This document shows, piece by piece, positions 8,501 through 18,254 of a DNA stretch of 64,000 nucleotides; position 1 is the first letter of the stretch; the number at the start of each line of letters is the position of its first letter. The stretch is from JAJEAD01 sp965221555. Its GTDB lineage: Bacteria > Pseudomonadota > Gammaproteobacteria > HK1. Location: NCBI GenBank assembly GCA_965221555.1, contig OZ244895.1, positions 3,100,001 to 3,164,000 on the forward strand, read 5' to 3'. The notes beneath the pieces are model-generated. The model saw only the letters and a list, made by a program, of their open reading frames with translations. It was not told where the DNA came from and did not search any database. The position numbers and the translations under genes were made by a program.

Positions 8501-9562
8501 ATGAAGAACGACCGCCAGGGTTTCGCTACCACCTCCATTCACGCGGGGGAAGTCGACTACGCGTCCTCGACGCCAATCCACCAGGGGGCGACCGTCGACG
8601 GACAGTACTACCGGAGCGGCAACCCCACGTGTGCCGCGTTCGAAGAGAAAGTCCGCGCTCTGGAGGGGGGCACGCGAAGCGTGTCCGCGGCCTGCGGCAT
8701 GGCGGCGATCAGCCAGACCATGCTCACGCTGCTCTCCGCCGGGTCACGTCTGGTGACCCACCGCACAACCTACGCCTGGACGACCGAACTGTTTGAGCGC
8801 GATCTGCCCCGGCTCGGAGTCGAGGTGGTCTCCGTCGACATGCGCGAGCCCGATCAACTTGCGAAGGCGCTGCAAGAGAAGACGGATGTGGTGTATTTCG
8901 AGCCGCTCGCGAACCCCTCCTGCGAGATCATCGACTCCGCCGCCACCATCGATGCCGGGCGCGCGGCCGGCGCCGTGGTGGTGGTGGACGCGACCTGGCT
9001 CTCGCCCTGCCTGTTCCGGCCTCTGGAGCTCGGCGCCGACATCGTGATCCACAGTGCGACGAAGTACCTGTGCGGGCACGGCGATGCGCTGGCCGGCGTC
9101 ATCACCACCCGCGACGAAGAGCTCGCGGAGGAGCTTGTCCGGGTGCGCAACGTGCTGGGCGGCATCCTCGGTCCGACCAACGCATACTATCTGCTGAGAG
9201 GCATGAAGACCCTGCCGATTCGCATGCGACGCCACTGCGAGAACGCCGGGAGCGTGGCCGAGTTCCTGGCCGCCCATCGCAAGGTGCGGGCGGTACGATA
9301 CCCGGGACTGCCGGAGACGCGAGGACACGACCTCGCCCGCCGGCAATGGGACGGTTATGGCGGGATGCTCTCGTTCGACGTCGACCGCGAATCCACGCAC
9401 TCCCGATTCCTCGAGCGGGTGGAGCTCTGCCGACCCTGGGTCAGCCTCGGCGACGTCGGCTCCCTGGTCACCGGGGTGCGCGAAACCACGCGTATCCGGA
9501 TGTCGGTCGGGCTCGAAGACATCGACGACATTCTCCGGGATCTGGAGCAGGCTCTGGCCTGA
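8501..9562 (+). CDS. Cys/Met-metabolism PLP-dependent enzyme (cystathionine gamma-synthase/methionine gamma-lyase family)
   Basis: A 353-residue fold-type I PLP enzyme of the trans-sulfuration family. YYRSGNPTCAAFEEKVRALE near residues 41-60, the ring-stacking Tyr in RTTYAW, and the PLP lysine in HSATKYLCGH are visible. The usual VDNTF is VDATW, and the C-terminal stretch that normally reads THPASMTH is shortened to SLVTGVRETTRIRMSVG, so the protein is some 30 residues shorter than typical. Reaction (synthase, beta-lyase or gamma-lyase) cannot be decided. The ATG follows AGAGGATCCCG. It stands alone between a repeat and a convergent membrane-protein gene. Confidence 0.82.
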   Translation: MKNDRQGFATTSIHAGEVDYASSTPIHQGATVDGQYYRSGNPTCAAFEEKVRALEGGTRSVSAACGMAAISQTMLTLLSAGSRLVTHRTTYAWTTELFERDLPRLGVEVVSVDMREPDQLAKALQEKTDVVYFEPLANPSCEIIDSAATIDAGRAAGAVVVVDATWLSPCLFRPLELGADIVIHSATKYLCGHGDALAGVITTRDEELAEELVRVRNVLGGILGPTNAYYLLRGMKTLPIRMRRHCENAGSVAEFLAAHRKVRAVRYPGLPETRGHDLARRQWDGYGGMLSFDVDRESTHSRFLERVELCRPWVSLGDVGSLVTGVRETTRIRMSVGLEDIDDILRDLEQALA

Positions 9563-9816
9563 AGTCGCCCGCCATCGCGGCGCGCTGCTCCAGAGTACGG
9601 TCAACCGCGATACGGCTCAACCGGCGTGAATTGGCGTCAAGGCCATACCGGGTGGCGCCAGTAGCTCACCGGGAACAAAACCCAACAGAGCGGGCCTGAA
9701 CCAAGCCGAGCCTCCGGCGTGAAATCGCCACCGGTCCGGCTGTGGGGAAGGTCTATTTGTTGCGACCGTCTGCCTGTGCGCCTCGGTCTCGGAAGGTTCG
9801 AAATCACAGAGCCGCT

Positions 9817-10896
9817 TCAGCCTCTGCTGGCTCTGTTCCCGAAGTACCAAGTGGCCAGCAAGATTCCCACGACGCCAATCACGGCAATGATCAGCAAGTT
9901 GTCTCGGGCATTATCGGCGGACTCGGCCGCGGAGGCGGCGGCGTCTACGGCGCGCTGACGGATATCTACCACCATACCGTCCACTTCGGTCAAGAGTGTT
10001 TCCAGAATCCTCTCGTTGGCAGCAATCTGCCGGTTCTCTGTGGCGACCAACTGCAATCTGGCACTCGTGTGCTCAAAGATATTCCCTTCTCCCTCGCCGT
10101 AGCTGACAAGCCTTTGCAGCAGGGAAATGGCATCGGGGTGCAAGTTGGGAGATCCGTTTGCGGACAAGTACTGAATGCTTCTCTCGATTCGCCGGACTTC
10201 CGACTCGAAGTCCTCCTGTATGTACGGAATCATCTGGGCAAAGGGCAGGACGGCTGCGCCTCGCAGCTTGATCATCGCCACCCCCTGGCTACTCGTCAGA
10301 TTGGCAAAATGATAGAGCCGGAGCACCTCTTCGGATATGGGAGAAGACGTTACTTGCGTCGGTCTTCCGTACTCGTCGTACCTGGTCATCATGTGATGGA
10401 TCTGGTCGTCCATGCTGGTGTTCATGGCCACTTCGAGCTGCTGGTTGAATCCATGGCGCAGCTCCCGGACGTTGGCGTGACTCTCGCCCAAGATGCGCAA
10501 CAACTCCGGTCGTCCGCTCTCGATGAGCTCGACACTGGATGTCAGGGAATCGACGTGTTGCCGCACTTGCGCCACACGCCCATCCTGGTCATGGGTCTCC
10601 AGAATCGCCAGTTGCTCGTACAAGGCGTCTCTGTTCTCGGCGACGGAAGCGGAAATCCCGGCCAGGCTGTCGGGGGTCATCCGGAAACTTGTCTTGACCG
10701 CACTGGCCGACGCCAACAATCCGGCGTATCGGGCGACTTCGAACGCGGCGGACAGGGACTCGGCGTGTTCGCTGGAAGCAGAGCGATTGCCCAGGCGTTC
10801 GGTTGACTGCCAACCGCTCAGCACGGCGACAATGAAAATGACCAGGGCCGCGGCCGTGGTCACCAGAAGGGGCGCGGAAAGTCGGAATTGAGCCAT
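9817..10896 (-). CDS. Two-helix membrane protein with large helical periplasmic domain, no output domain
   Basis: A 359-residue protein with membrane helices at about residues 8-28 and 333-352 bracketing some 300 residues that look mostly helical and coiled-coil-like. This is the topology of chemoreceptor and histidine-kinase sensor halves, yet only about seven residues (NRASRG) follow the second helix, so HAMP, kinase or methyl-accepting output is absent. It starts at the TAATG overlap with the upstream binding-protein gene, so the two are surely coupled. I recognise no specific family; a sensor subunit partnered with the binding protein is an inference. Confidence 0.75.
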   Translation of the reverse strand: MAQFRLSAPLLVTTAAALVIFIVAVLSGWQSTERLGNRSASSEHAESLSAAFEVARYAGLLASASAVKTSFRMTPDSLAGISASVAENRDALYEQLAILETHDQDGRVAQVRQHVDSLTSSVELIESGRPELLRILGESHANVRELRHGFNQQLEVAMNTSMDDQIHHMMTRYDEYGRPTQVTSSPISEEVLRLYHFANLTSSQGVAMIKLRGAAVLPFAQMIPYIQEDFESEVRRIERSIQYLSANGSPNLHPDAISLLQRLVSYGEGEGNIFEHTSARLQLVATENRQIAANERILETLLTEVDGMVVDIRQRAVDAAASAAESADNARDNLLIIAVIGVVGILLATWYFGNRASRG

Positions 10897-12119
10897 TATT
10901 CTGCACCTGTCATTTTGTCGACCGGGTGATAATTTCCATCCTCGCCAATCACCGTCAGCAGCACGACATCCGATCCCTGGCTGTCGTTCGGGCCGTACTG
11001 GAGCTGGAATCCATCGATATCGATTGCATCGGCGCCACGGACCGAGTTGAGGAAGCAGTCCCGACTGACTTCACGACCACAGGCCTCCAGTGCGACGATG
11101 GCCAGGCGTCCGGCCAGATATCCTTCAAGAGACACGAAACTCGGCGCCGCATCGGCATCCTGATCTGCCATGGCTTTTTGGTAGGCGGCAACTACGGGTA
11201 CGCTGGTGCCATAGGGCAGAGGAACAACCTGAGTAACGTAAACACCGGCCCCGTCCGGCCCCAACGCCGCGGACAGGGCCTTGCTGCCCACGAATGAGAC
11301 GGTCACGAACACCAGATCCGGATTCGTGCGGGAGGCCAGGGCAATCATCTCGGCCACCGGGGCGTAGGCGCCAATCATGATCAGCGCTTCCGGCTCGGCG
11401 GCGGCGATTTCGAGTAGCGCGTACTTCACCGCCGTGGTGTTACGTCGGTAGTACCCGGTCGCAACCGGAGTCAGCCCACGCCGCTCCAGAGCCAACTGCG
11501 CCCCGATCAAGCCGTCCGCGCCGTAGGAATCGTTCTGATACAGCACCGCAACGCGCGTTATCCCCAAATCCTCGGTGAGGCGGGCGACTATCTCTTCGGT
11601 TTCCTGATGATAGGATGCCCGCAGGTTAAGCACGTTGTCCAAATCGGAACTGCGCAGCAGCTCGGCGCCGGTAAAGGGAGCGACGAAGGGCACTCCGGCC
11701 GCCGCCGCTACCGGCACGCTGGCACGGGCGGTGGGCGTTCCGACCGCGCCGATGAGCGCGAAGACTCGGTCGGAGTTGATCAGCCGCTGGGTGTTGTTGA
11801 ACGCCGCCTCCGTTTCGTAGGAGTCATCCAGGGTCGTGAGTTCCAGGCGGCGACCGTGAACGCCTCCGTTCTCGTTGACCTCACCGAATGCGGCTTCTAT
11901 GCCCAGTCGCATATTGTTGCCGAGCACTTGCGCGGGGCCGCTGAGCGCCGCGGACTGTCCGAACAGGATGCGGTCGTCGAATACTCCCGGGTCTCCTCCC
12001 GCGGTTTGCGAAGCGGCGTTCTGCGCGCCAACACTCCCGGCACCGAGAGCGAGTACGGCCAGGATCCCAGCCCGACGGCTGATGGCGCGCAATGCCGTAG
12101 TGCCAATCATTGTCATCAT
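10896..12119 (-). CDS. Periplasmic ligand-binding protein, branched-chain amino-acid/amide type (Peripla_BP_6-like)
   Basis: A 407-residue secreted protein: signal peptide with hydrophobic core about residues 17-30 ending near VGAQ. The mature part begins ILFGQSAALSGPAQVLGNNM, the signature of LivJ/AmiC-type binding proteins, followed by VNENGGVHGRRLEL and FALIGAVGTPTA. No ABC permease or ATPase gene lies in the window beside it. Instead it overlaps (TAATG) a membrane protein with sensor topology, so it probably presents ligand to a receptor rather than a transporter. It is divergent from, and homologous to, the gene at 12646. Confidence 0.85.
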   Translation of the reverse strand: MMTMIGTTALRAISRRAGILAVLALGAGSVGAQNAASQTAGGDPGVFDDRILFGQSAALSGPAQVLGNNMRLGIEAAFGEVNENGGVHGRRLELTTLDDSYETEAAFNNTQRLINSDRVFALIGAVGTPTARASVPVAAAAGVPFVAPFTGAELLRSSDLDNVLNLRASYHQETEEIVARLTEDLGITRVAVLYQNDSYGADGLIGAQLALERRGLTPVATGYYRRNTTAVKYALLEIAAAEPEALIMIGAYAPVAEMIALASRTNPDLVFVTVSFVGSKALSAALGPDGAGVYVTQVVPLPYGTSVPVVAAYQKAMADQDADAAPSFVSLEGYLAGRLAIVALEACGREVSRDCFLNSVRGADAIDIDGFQLQYGPNDSQGSDVVLLTVIGEDGNYHPVDKMTGAE

Positions 12120-12645
12120 TGCACCCTCGTCTTACGGGTTCCTGCTTGTCCCTCAAGATTCATCCTGCCACACCGTGAATTCGGAAGGTCTATCCGAAGC
12201 CGTGACGTGACCCCACCATCCAGGACATGATGAAGACGATACCCGCCGCGGGAAGGACATTCAAGGACGGACAACTCCCATCAGCAGATTCCGCTGATGC
12301 GGTGCGAGGGACCACTGGACGGGTCTCACGGAACGCCAGAAGTCTGATGACTCTCCTCCCTTCCCCCCACCGGGCCCGGCTCTTGTAACGAGCCTGACGA
12401 GGCGCCGGTGGCGGACACCCCCGGGGACATGAAATACTGACCCTGGAACAGCCTTGCGCAACGGCTGTCGATTTGTCGCCGCGCATTGTTGCAGTGGTCC
12501 ATTGCCCCGCCATGTCTTCTACCGCCGCGATGGCCCTGACGAGGTGTCATGGATTCGCTATCTGGTGAAAGACGGCGGACTGCGGGATTTCAACGAGACT
12601 TCTCAGTTGTAAAGTGGTTTGAGTTCGACTAGAGAGCATCACGCA
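12120..12645. other. 526-bp divergent intergenic region with a perfect inverted repeat
   Basis: Separates the two mirrored binding-protein genes and should carry both promoters. A perfect 7-bp inverted repeat, CATCAGC-7 nt-GCTGATG, lies at 12279-12299 and could be an operator or hairpin. A frame-open fragment on the plus strand, ending with a TAA just before 12613, encodes protein-like sequence (FYRRDGPDEVSWIRYL) without a good start and may be a gene remnant. I see no clear sigma-70 promoter. Confidence 0.4.
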
Positions 12646-13911
12646 ATGGCGCCGACGACGAGACGAAGCGTCCTTCGATACGGCCTTGCCGGATGGTTGA
12701 TGGGACTCGGCTGGCGCCCGCACGGTGCGGCGGCTTCGACGGATGCGACCGACGGTGAGATCGTGCTCGGCATGTCCGCCGCGTTCTCGGGTCCTTCCCG
12801 TGGGCTCGGCATAGAGCTATTTCGCGGGGCCAGCGCCTGTTTCGAGCACGTCAACCGCAACGGTGGCGTCCGGGGCCGACGGATCGTTCTGAGAGCCTAC
12901 GACGATGGTTATCAGCCCGATCTGTCGGTCCGGAACACGATAACCCTGATGCTGGAGGACGAGGTCTTTGCGCTCTTTGGCTATGTCGGCACGCCGACGG
13001 TCACCCGCGTCCTTCCCATGCTCAAGAAGTTTCAGGACAGACAGGTCTATTTGTTCTTTCCTTTTACCGGCGCGCAGCCTCAGAGGGAGCCGCCGTACGG
13101 CGCCTTCGCCTTCAATCTGCGCGCCTCCTATCGGCAGGAGACCGCGGGCCTGGTTCAGAACTTCGTCAGGATCGGACGCAGGCGCATCGCCGTCTTCTAT
13201 CAGGCCGATGCGTACGGCCGCAGCGGCTGGGCGGGCGTGCGTCGTGCCCTGAAAACCTTCGGCGAGCGAATCGTCGGCGAAGCGACCTACACTCGCGGTT
13301 CGAAGTTCACCGGGACCATGCGCGCCCAGGTGGAGATCCTTAAGGCTTCGCGCCCCGACGCGGTCATCTGCATCGGCGCCTACGCCGCATGCGCCGCGTT
13401 TCTGCGCGATGCCGTCGATCTCGGGTTGCGCGTGCCCATTGCCAACGTGTCCTTCGTCGGCAGCGAGAACCTCCTGAACCTTGTCATGCGGGAGGTTCAG
13501 GACGCCGAGCGCTACACCAGACTGCTCGTCAACTCGCAGGTCGTACCCAGCTATCACGACACGGCGATCCCGGCCGTGCGCGAGTACCAGGAGTTGATGG
13601 CGCGGTACGACCCCAAGCCCCCGCAAGAACTGTTGCGGGAAGAGTACACGCCATTCTCCCACAGCTTCGTCAGCCTGGAGGGCTTTCTCAATGCCAAGCT
13701 GATGGTCGAGGTGCTCAATCGCCTGGGCGACAGACCGCATCGGGGCGCGCTCGAGGGCGCCGTCTTCGGCATCAGAGATCTTGACCTGGGGATCGGGGAG
13801 CGCGTGACATTTGGGCCGAAGCGCCGTCAAGGCTTGCAAAAGGTCTACTACACCGTCGTCGACGAGGGCCGCTTCATTCCCCTGACCAGTTGGGAAGACA
13901 GGTTCGCCTGA
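12646..13911 (+). CDS. Periplasmic ligand-binding protein (second copy), probable Tat substrate
   Basis: A 421-residue paralogue of the protein encoded at 10896-12119: IVLGMSAAFSGPSRGLGIEL, VNRNGGVRGRRIVL and FALFGYVGTPTVTR align with the same regions. The leader reads TTRRSVLRYGLAGWLMGLG, a twin-arginine-like motif followed by a short hydrophobic core, so export by Tat is likely. The ATG at 12646 was chosen over an in-frame TTG at 12619 because it places this leader at the N-terminus. The next gene starts 1 bp after its stop. The substrate is unknown. Confidence 0.85.
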   Translation: MAPTTRRSVLRYGLAGWLMGLGWRPHGAAASTDATDGEIVLGMSAAFSGPSRGLGIELFRGASACFEHVNRNGGVRGRRIVLRAYDDGYQPDLSVRNTITLMLEDEVFALFGYVGTPTVTRVLPMLKKFQDRQVYLFFPFTGAQPQREPPYGAFAFNLRASYRQETAGLVQNFVRIGRRRIAVFYQADAYGRSGWAGVRRALKTFGERIVGEATYTRGSKFTGTMRAQVEILKASRPDAVICIGAYAACAAFLRDAVDLGLRVPIANVSFVGSENLLNLVMREVQDAERYTRLLVNSQVVPSYHDTAIPAVREYQELMARYDPKPPQELLREEYTPFSHSFVSLEGFLNAKLMVEVLNRLGDRPHRGALEGAVFGIRDLDLGIGERVTFGPKRRQGLQKVYYTVVDEGRFIPLTSWEDRFA

Positions 13912-13912
13912 C

Positions 13913-14659
13913 ATGCAAACACCAAAGCTATTCCGAAAGACTCTGTTCGGTGTGTTCCTCCTCTTCGGTCTGATTGGGGTATCGACGTCGCTTCTGTGCA
14001 TCTACACGGTCGATACGCACTTGTCCGAAGAGTACGAATCCAACAGCCGGGACATTGCCAAGACGATAGCCGACGCCAGCGTAAATATCCTGTTGAACAG
14101 CAACCTGGCGGCTCTGCAGTCCCTGATCGATCAGTTCGTGGAGATTCAGGGTATCAGCTACATCTACATCACCAGCGAAACCGGAGAGTTCGTGGCCCAC
14201 ACCTTCGTGCCGGGCATTCCGGAGGAGATCAAGACCCGCGACCCGGCCAGCATGGCCACCGTGAAACGGCACCTGCCCGGCATGGGAGACTTCGTCGAGG
14301 TCGCCAGCCCCATCCTGGCGGGAGTCGCCGGAGCGGTCCACATCGGCATGGACACCGGGCTGGTCGCCCTCAAGATCCAGAGAGCGATCGGACAACAGGT
14401 CTATCTCATCTCCATCGTATTCGTCGTCGGCATTCTCGCCGCGATCTGGCTCGTCAACCAGGCCGCCAGACCGGTTGACGGAGTCCTCGCCTTTGCGGTG
14501 AAGATCGCCCGCGAACGCAAGGCCGACGACGCGGGGAACGAAGCGCTGCTCGCGCGCAAGGACGAGGCCGGCGACCTCGCGCGGCTCTTCCTCTACTTTT
14601 CGCAAGCAATGGATTTCGACAAGGCGAATGGGCTCTCACGGACGGACGCAAGAGAATAG
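13913..14659 (+). CDS. Membrane sensor-like protein: periplasmic Cache-like domain plus HAMP, no output domain
   Basis: A 248-residue protein with a first membrane helix at about residues 8-28, a periplasmic domain of ~130 residues with Cache-like character (VEIQGISYIYITSETGEFV), a second helix (VYLISIVFVVGILAAIWLV) and a HAMP-like stretch ending DEAGDLARLFLYFSQAM. It then stops, so a kinase, cyclase or methyl-accepting domain is missing. It follows the binding-protein gene by 1 bp and overlaps the MFS gene by 32 bp. It is the functional mirror of the 9817 gene but not clearly homologous. A truncated receptor or a receptor acting through another protein are both possible. Confidence 0.75.
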   Translation: MQTPKLFRKTLFGVFLLFGLIGVSTSLLCIYTVDTHLSEEYESNSRDIAKTIADASVNILLNSNLAALQSLIDQFVEIQGISYIYITSETGEFVAHTFVPGIPEEIKTRDPASMATVKRHLPGMGDFVEVASPILAGVAGAVHIGMDTGLVALKIQRAIGQQVYLISIVFVVGILAAIWLVNQAARPVDGVLAFAVKIARERKADDAGNEALLARKDEAGDLARLFLYFSQAMDFDKANGLSRTDARE

Positions 14660-15980
14660 CCTTCCATTGGCCGAGTCACGCATAGCGGCGCTCTTCTACT
14701 GCACGGTCCTGCAGGTCTGCTTGGGGACCGTCTACGCGTGGAGCTTCTTTCAGACGCTTCTCGTGAGGCAGCTCGGCTGGTCGTTCACCGACACGGCGCT
14801 CGCGTTCGGCATCACCATCTTCTCGCTCGGTATGTCCGCCGCGGGCGCAGGCATGATTTTGCCCAAGGTGGGACCGAAACGGCTGGCACTTGCCGGCAGC
14901 GTGATGTTCTCGGGCGGCTACATGGTAGCGGGCCTCGCCCTGACGCTCGACAGCCTCGCACTGTTCTGCCTCGGTTACGGCGTGATCGGCGGCGCCGGGA
15001 TCGGGCTCGGTTACGTGACACCCGTAGCCACGGTGGCGAAGTGGTTTCCGGACAAGAAGGGACTCGCAACGGGCATCGTCGTAATGGGCTTCGGATTTGG
15101 TGCGGTCGTGCTGAGCAAGGGGCTTGCGCCCCTGCTTCTGGTGCACACGGATGGAGATCTTTCGCTCCTCTTCATCTGGCTCGGGGTGGTGTTCGCCGCG
15201 GTACTGATCCCTTGCAGTCTGGCACTGCGTAACCCACCCCCGGCACTCGCCAGTCATTTTGAGCCCGCCCCGACTTCAGTCGAGCATGATGAGCCGGACT
15301 CGACCACTCGCTGTCTGCACTCCAGCGAGTTCGCCGTCATGTGGCTCGTGTTCTTTTTCAACATCGCCGCCGGCATCGCTGTCATCAGCTTTCAGTCACC
15401 GCTGCTGCAGGATGTGTGGGGATTTGCCGATCCGAGTGTGGAGCCGGAAACCCTCGCCGCGTATGGCGCAACCCTGATCGCCGCCAGCTCGCTCTGCAAC
15501 GGCTTTGGCCGGCTTTTCTTCGGATTGCTCTCCGATCGCATCGGCCGTATCCGGGTGTTCAGGATCCTGCTTGCAAGCCAGATGATCGTGTTCGGCATTC
15601 TCATGACGGAACGCGATCCGTGGATATTCTCGATACTCGTCTGCTACATCATGCTCTGTTTCGGCGGTGGCTTCGCGACGATGCCCTCTTTCGTGCTCGA
15701 CGTCTTCGGCGCACGCAAGATGTCCGCAGTCTACGGAGTCATGCTGACGGCCTGGGCGGCGGCGGGCATCTGCGGCCCCCTGTACATCGGCTATCTCAAG
15801 GACCAGTACCCCGACCGCTCCATCATCTACTGCTTCCTGATCGGCGTGCTCATCCTCGGCCTCGGATACGTGTTCTCATACCTGCTGAGCGACCGGCGCA
15901 TCCAGCTGCAACGCCCGAGCGTTGCGAGCACGCTGCGCGCGCACGGCATCTCGGCGCCAGGCCGCGCGTTCACCGGATGA
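14628..15980 (+). CDS. MFS transporter, oxalate/formate antiporter (OFA)-like family
   Basis: A 450-residue carrier with about 12 membrane helices. LGTVYAWSFFQTLLVRQLGW at the N-terminus, the GAGIGLGYVTPVATVAKWFPDKKG block and LSDRIGRIRVF (MFS A-like loop) are typical of the OFA family of monocarboxylate/dicarboxylate carriers. A loop of about 35 hydrophilic residues separates the two six-helix halves. It overlaps the sensor-like gene by 32 bp, suggesting one transcript with the binding protein, so the ligand sensed and the substrate carried may be the same organic acid; that link is inference. Confidence 0.85.
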   Translation: MGSHGRTQENSLPLAESRIAALFYCTVLQVCLGTVYAWSFFQTLLVRQLGWSFTDTALAFGITIFSLGMSAAGAGMILPKVGPKRLALAGSVMFSGGYMVAGLALTLDSLALFCLGYGVIGGAGIGLGYVTPVATVAKWFPDKKGLATGIVVMGFGFGAVVLSKGLAPLLLVHTDGDLSLLFIWLGVVFAAVLIPCSLALRNPPPALASHFEPAPTSVEHDEPDSTTRCLHSSEFAVMWLVFFFNIAAGIAVISFQSPLLQDVWGFADPSVEPETLAAYGATLIAASSLCNGFGRLFFGLLSDRIGRIRVFRILLASQMIVFGILMTERDPWIFSILVCYIMLCFGGGFATMPSFVLDVFGARKMSAVYGVMLTAWAAAGICGPLYIGYLKDQYPDRSIIYCFLIGVLILGLGYVFSYLLSDRRIQLQRPSVASTLRAHGISAPGRAFTG

Positions 15981-16202
15981 AGCGTGGGGATGCGCCAGCC
16001 GACGACTCATCCAGCGGCGCGATCTCGTCGACGGGGACCCTCTCCTCGGCGGCGACCCGCCGGTCCTCGCCAACTTCAAGGCTTCGGTGCGTCGCTTCGC
16101 AAGTGCCCTGAATCCGCGGCGTCTTCGACTGGTCCCGCCACGCGCGATACTTCCTTGCTCCCGACACCCGGCGGGCACGGACACCGAAATTCGAAACGAT
16201 AA

Positions 16203-16229
16203 CGGGTCTCTCTCAGCCGGCTGGACCCG
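16203..16229 (-). terminator. Possible terminator downstream of tsf
   Basis: On the minus strand CGGGTC and GACCCG can pair around a loop that itself contains the palindrome CAGCCGGCTG, and the transcript then reads TTATCGTTTCG. The stem is short and the T-run is broken, so intrinsic termination is uncertain. It would separate rpsB-tsf from the accessory block. Confidence 0.3.
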
Positions 16230-16250
16230 CGTTCTGTGGAGAAGGCTTCT

Positions 16251-17150
<900 letters not shown>

Positions 17151-17168
17151 GGCCGGCCTACCTCTGCT

Positions 17169-18149
17169 CTACTCCGACGGGCGCTCGGCGTCCGCACTCT
17201 CTTCGGGGGCGCCCGCTTCCGGGGCGCTCTCTTCGGGCGCACCCCCTTCGGGTTCGGCCGATCCGTTCGTCGCGCTGCTCACGGTCTTGAGAGTCACCTT
17301 CTTGCGCACTGTCACTCCCTGCGAATCCGCCGCGGGCTCCACGGCGGCTTCCGGCGCCCCGTCGCCCTCGGCTCCACCCTCCGACGACTCCGACGGCTCA
17401 GACGGCGCTTCCTCCGCCGCCTCCCGTGATTCGCTACGCTCGCGCTCGGGACCGATGGGGAGCTGGGCGGACATTCGCCCCTCGATGATCGCGTTCGCCG
17501 CACCCTGCAGGTAGAGCTCGATGGAGCGAATCGCATCGTCATTGCCCGGTATCACATAGTCGACGCCTTCCGGGGTGTTGTTGGTGTCGACCACGCCCAC
17601 TACCGGAATCGAGAGCTTCACCGCCTCGGCCACCGCAATCTTTTCGTGACCGACATCGATGATGAAGATGACGTCGGGAATGCCGTCCATGTCCCGGATC
17701 CCGCCGAGACTGCGATTGAGCTTTGCCGCTTCGCGCTGGACGGCAAGCCCCTCCTTCTTGCTGACGCGATCGAGCCCCCCCTCGTCGATCAGTGCCTCAT
17801 ACTCCTTCAGCCGCTTGATGGAGTTCTTCACGGTGCGGAAGTTGGTCAGCATGCCGCCGAGCCAGCGTCGATCGACGTAGGGCATGCCGCAGCGCGCGGC
17901 CTCGCGCGCCACTACCGACTGCGCTGCGCGCTTGGTGCCCACGAAGAGGATCGTGCCGCGATTGGCGGCCATCCGCCGCAGGAAGCCCACCGACTCGCTG
18001 TAGAGAGGTAACGACTTCTCGAGGTTGATGATATGGATCTTGTTGCGCTCTCCGAAAATGTACGGCGCCATTCTCGGGTTCCAGAAGCGGGTCTGGTGAC
18101 CGAAGTGAACTCCGGCCTCCAGCATCTCGCGCATGGTGACGTCTGCCAT
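17169..18149 (-). CDS. rpsB: 30S ribosomal protein S2 with a long acidic C-terminal extension
   Basis: Residues 1 to about 235 are standard S2 (MREMLEAGVHFGHQTRFWNP, FVGTKRAAQ, DRRWLGGMLTNFRT, PVVGVVDTNNTPEGVDYVIP). The family usually ends near residue 240-250, but here about 85 more residues follow, rich in Glu, Ala, Pro, Ser and Gly, with a basic island VTVRKKVTLKT in the middle. The tail continues in one frame with no stop and ends just before tsf. S2 joins the small subunit late and its own leader is often autoregulated. The function of the tail is unknown. Confidence 0.95.
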   Translation of the reverse strand: MADVTMREMLEAGVHFGHQTRFWNPRMAPYIFGERNKIHIINLEKSLPLYSESVGFLRRMAANRGTILFVGTKRAAQSVVAREAARCGMPYVDRRWLGGMLTNFRTVKNSIKRLKEYEALIDEGGLDRVSKKEGLAVQREAAKLNRSLGGIRDMDGIPDVIFIIDVGHEKIAVAEAVKLSIPVVGVVDTNNTPEGVDYVIPGNDDAIRSIELYLQGAANAIIEGRMSAQLPIGPERERSESREAAEEAPSEPSESSEGGAEGDGAPEAAVEPAADSQGVTVRKKVTLKTVSSATNGSAEPEGGAPEESAPEAGAPEESADAERPSE

Positions 18150-18254
18150 GAACCAATGGCCTCATGAATGGGTTGGGCTTCCGTGCGTCTTGCCCATCGA
18201 CCCCGGCTTTGGGCGGGGGCACCCGGATGGGAATGTGGAACGCACGTGTGATCT

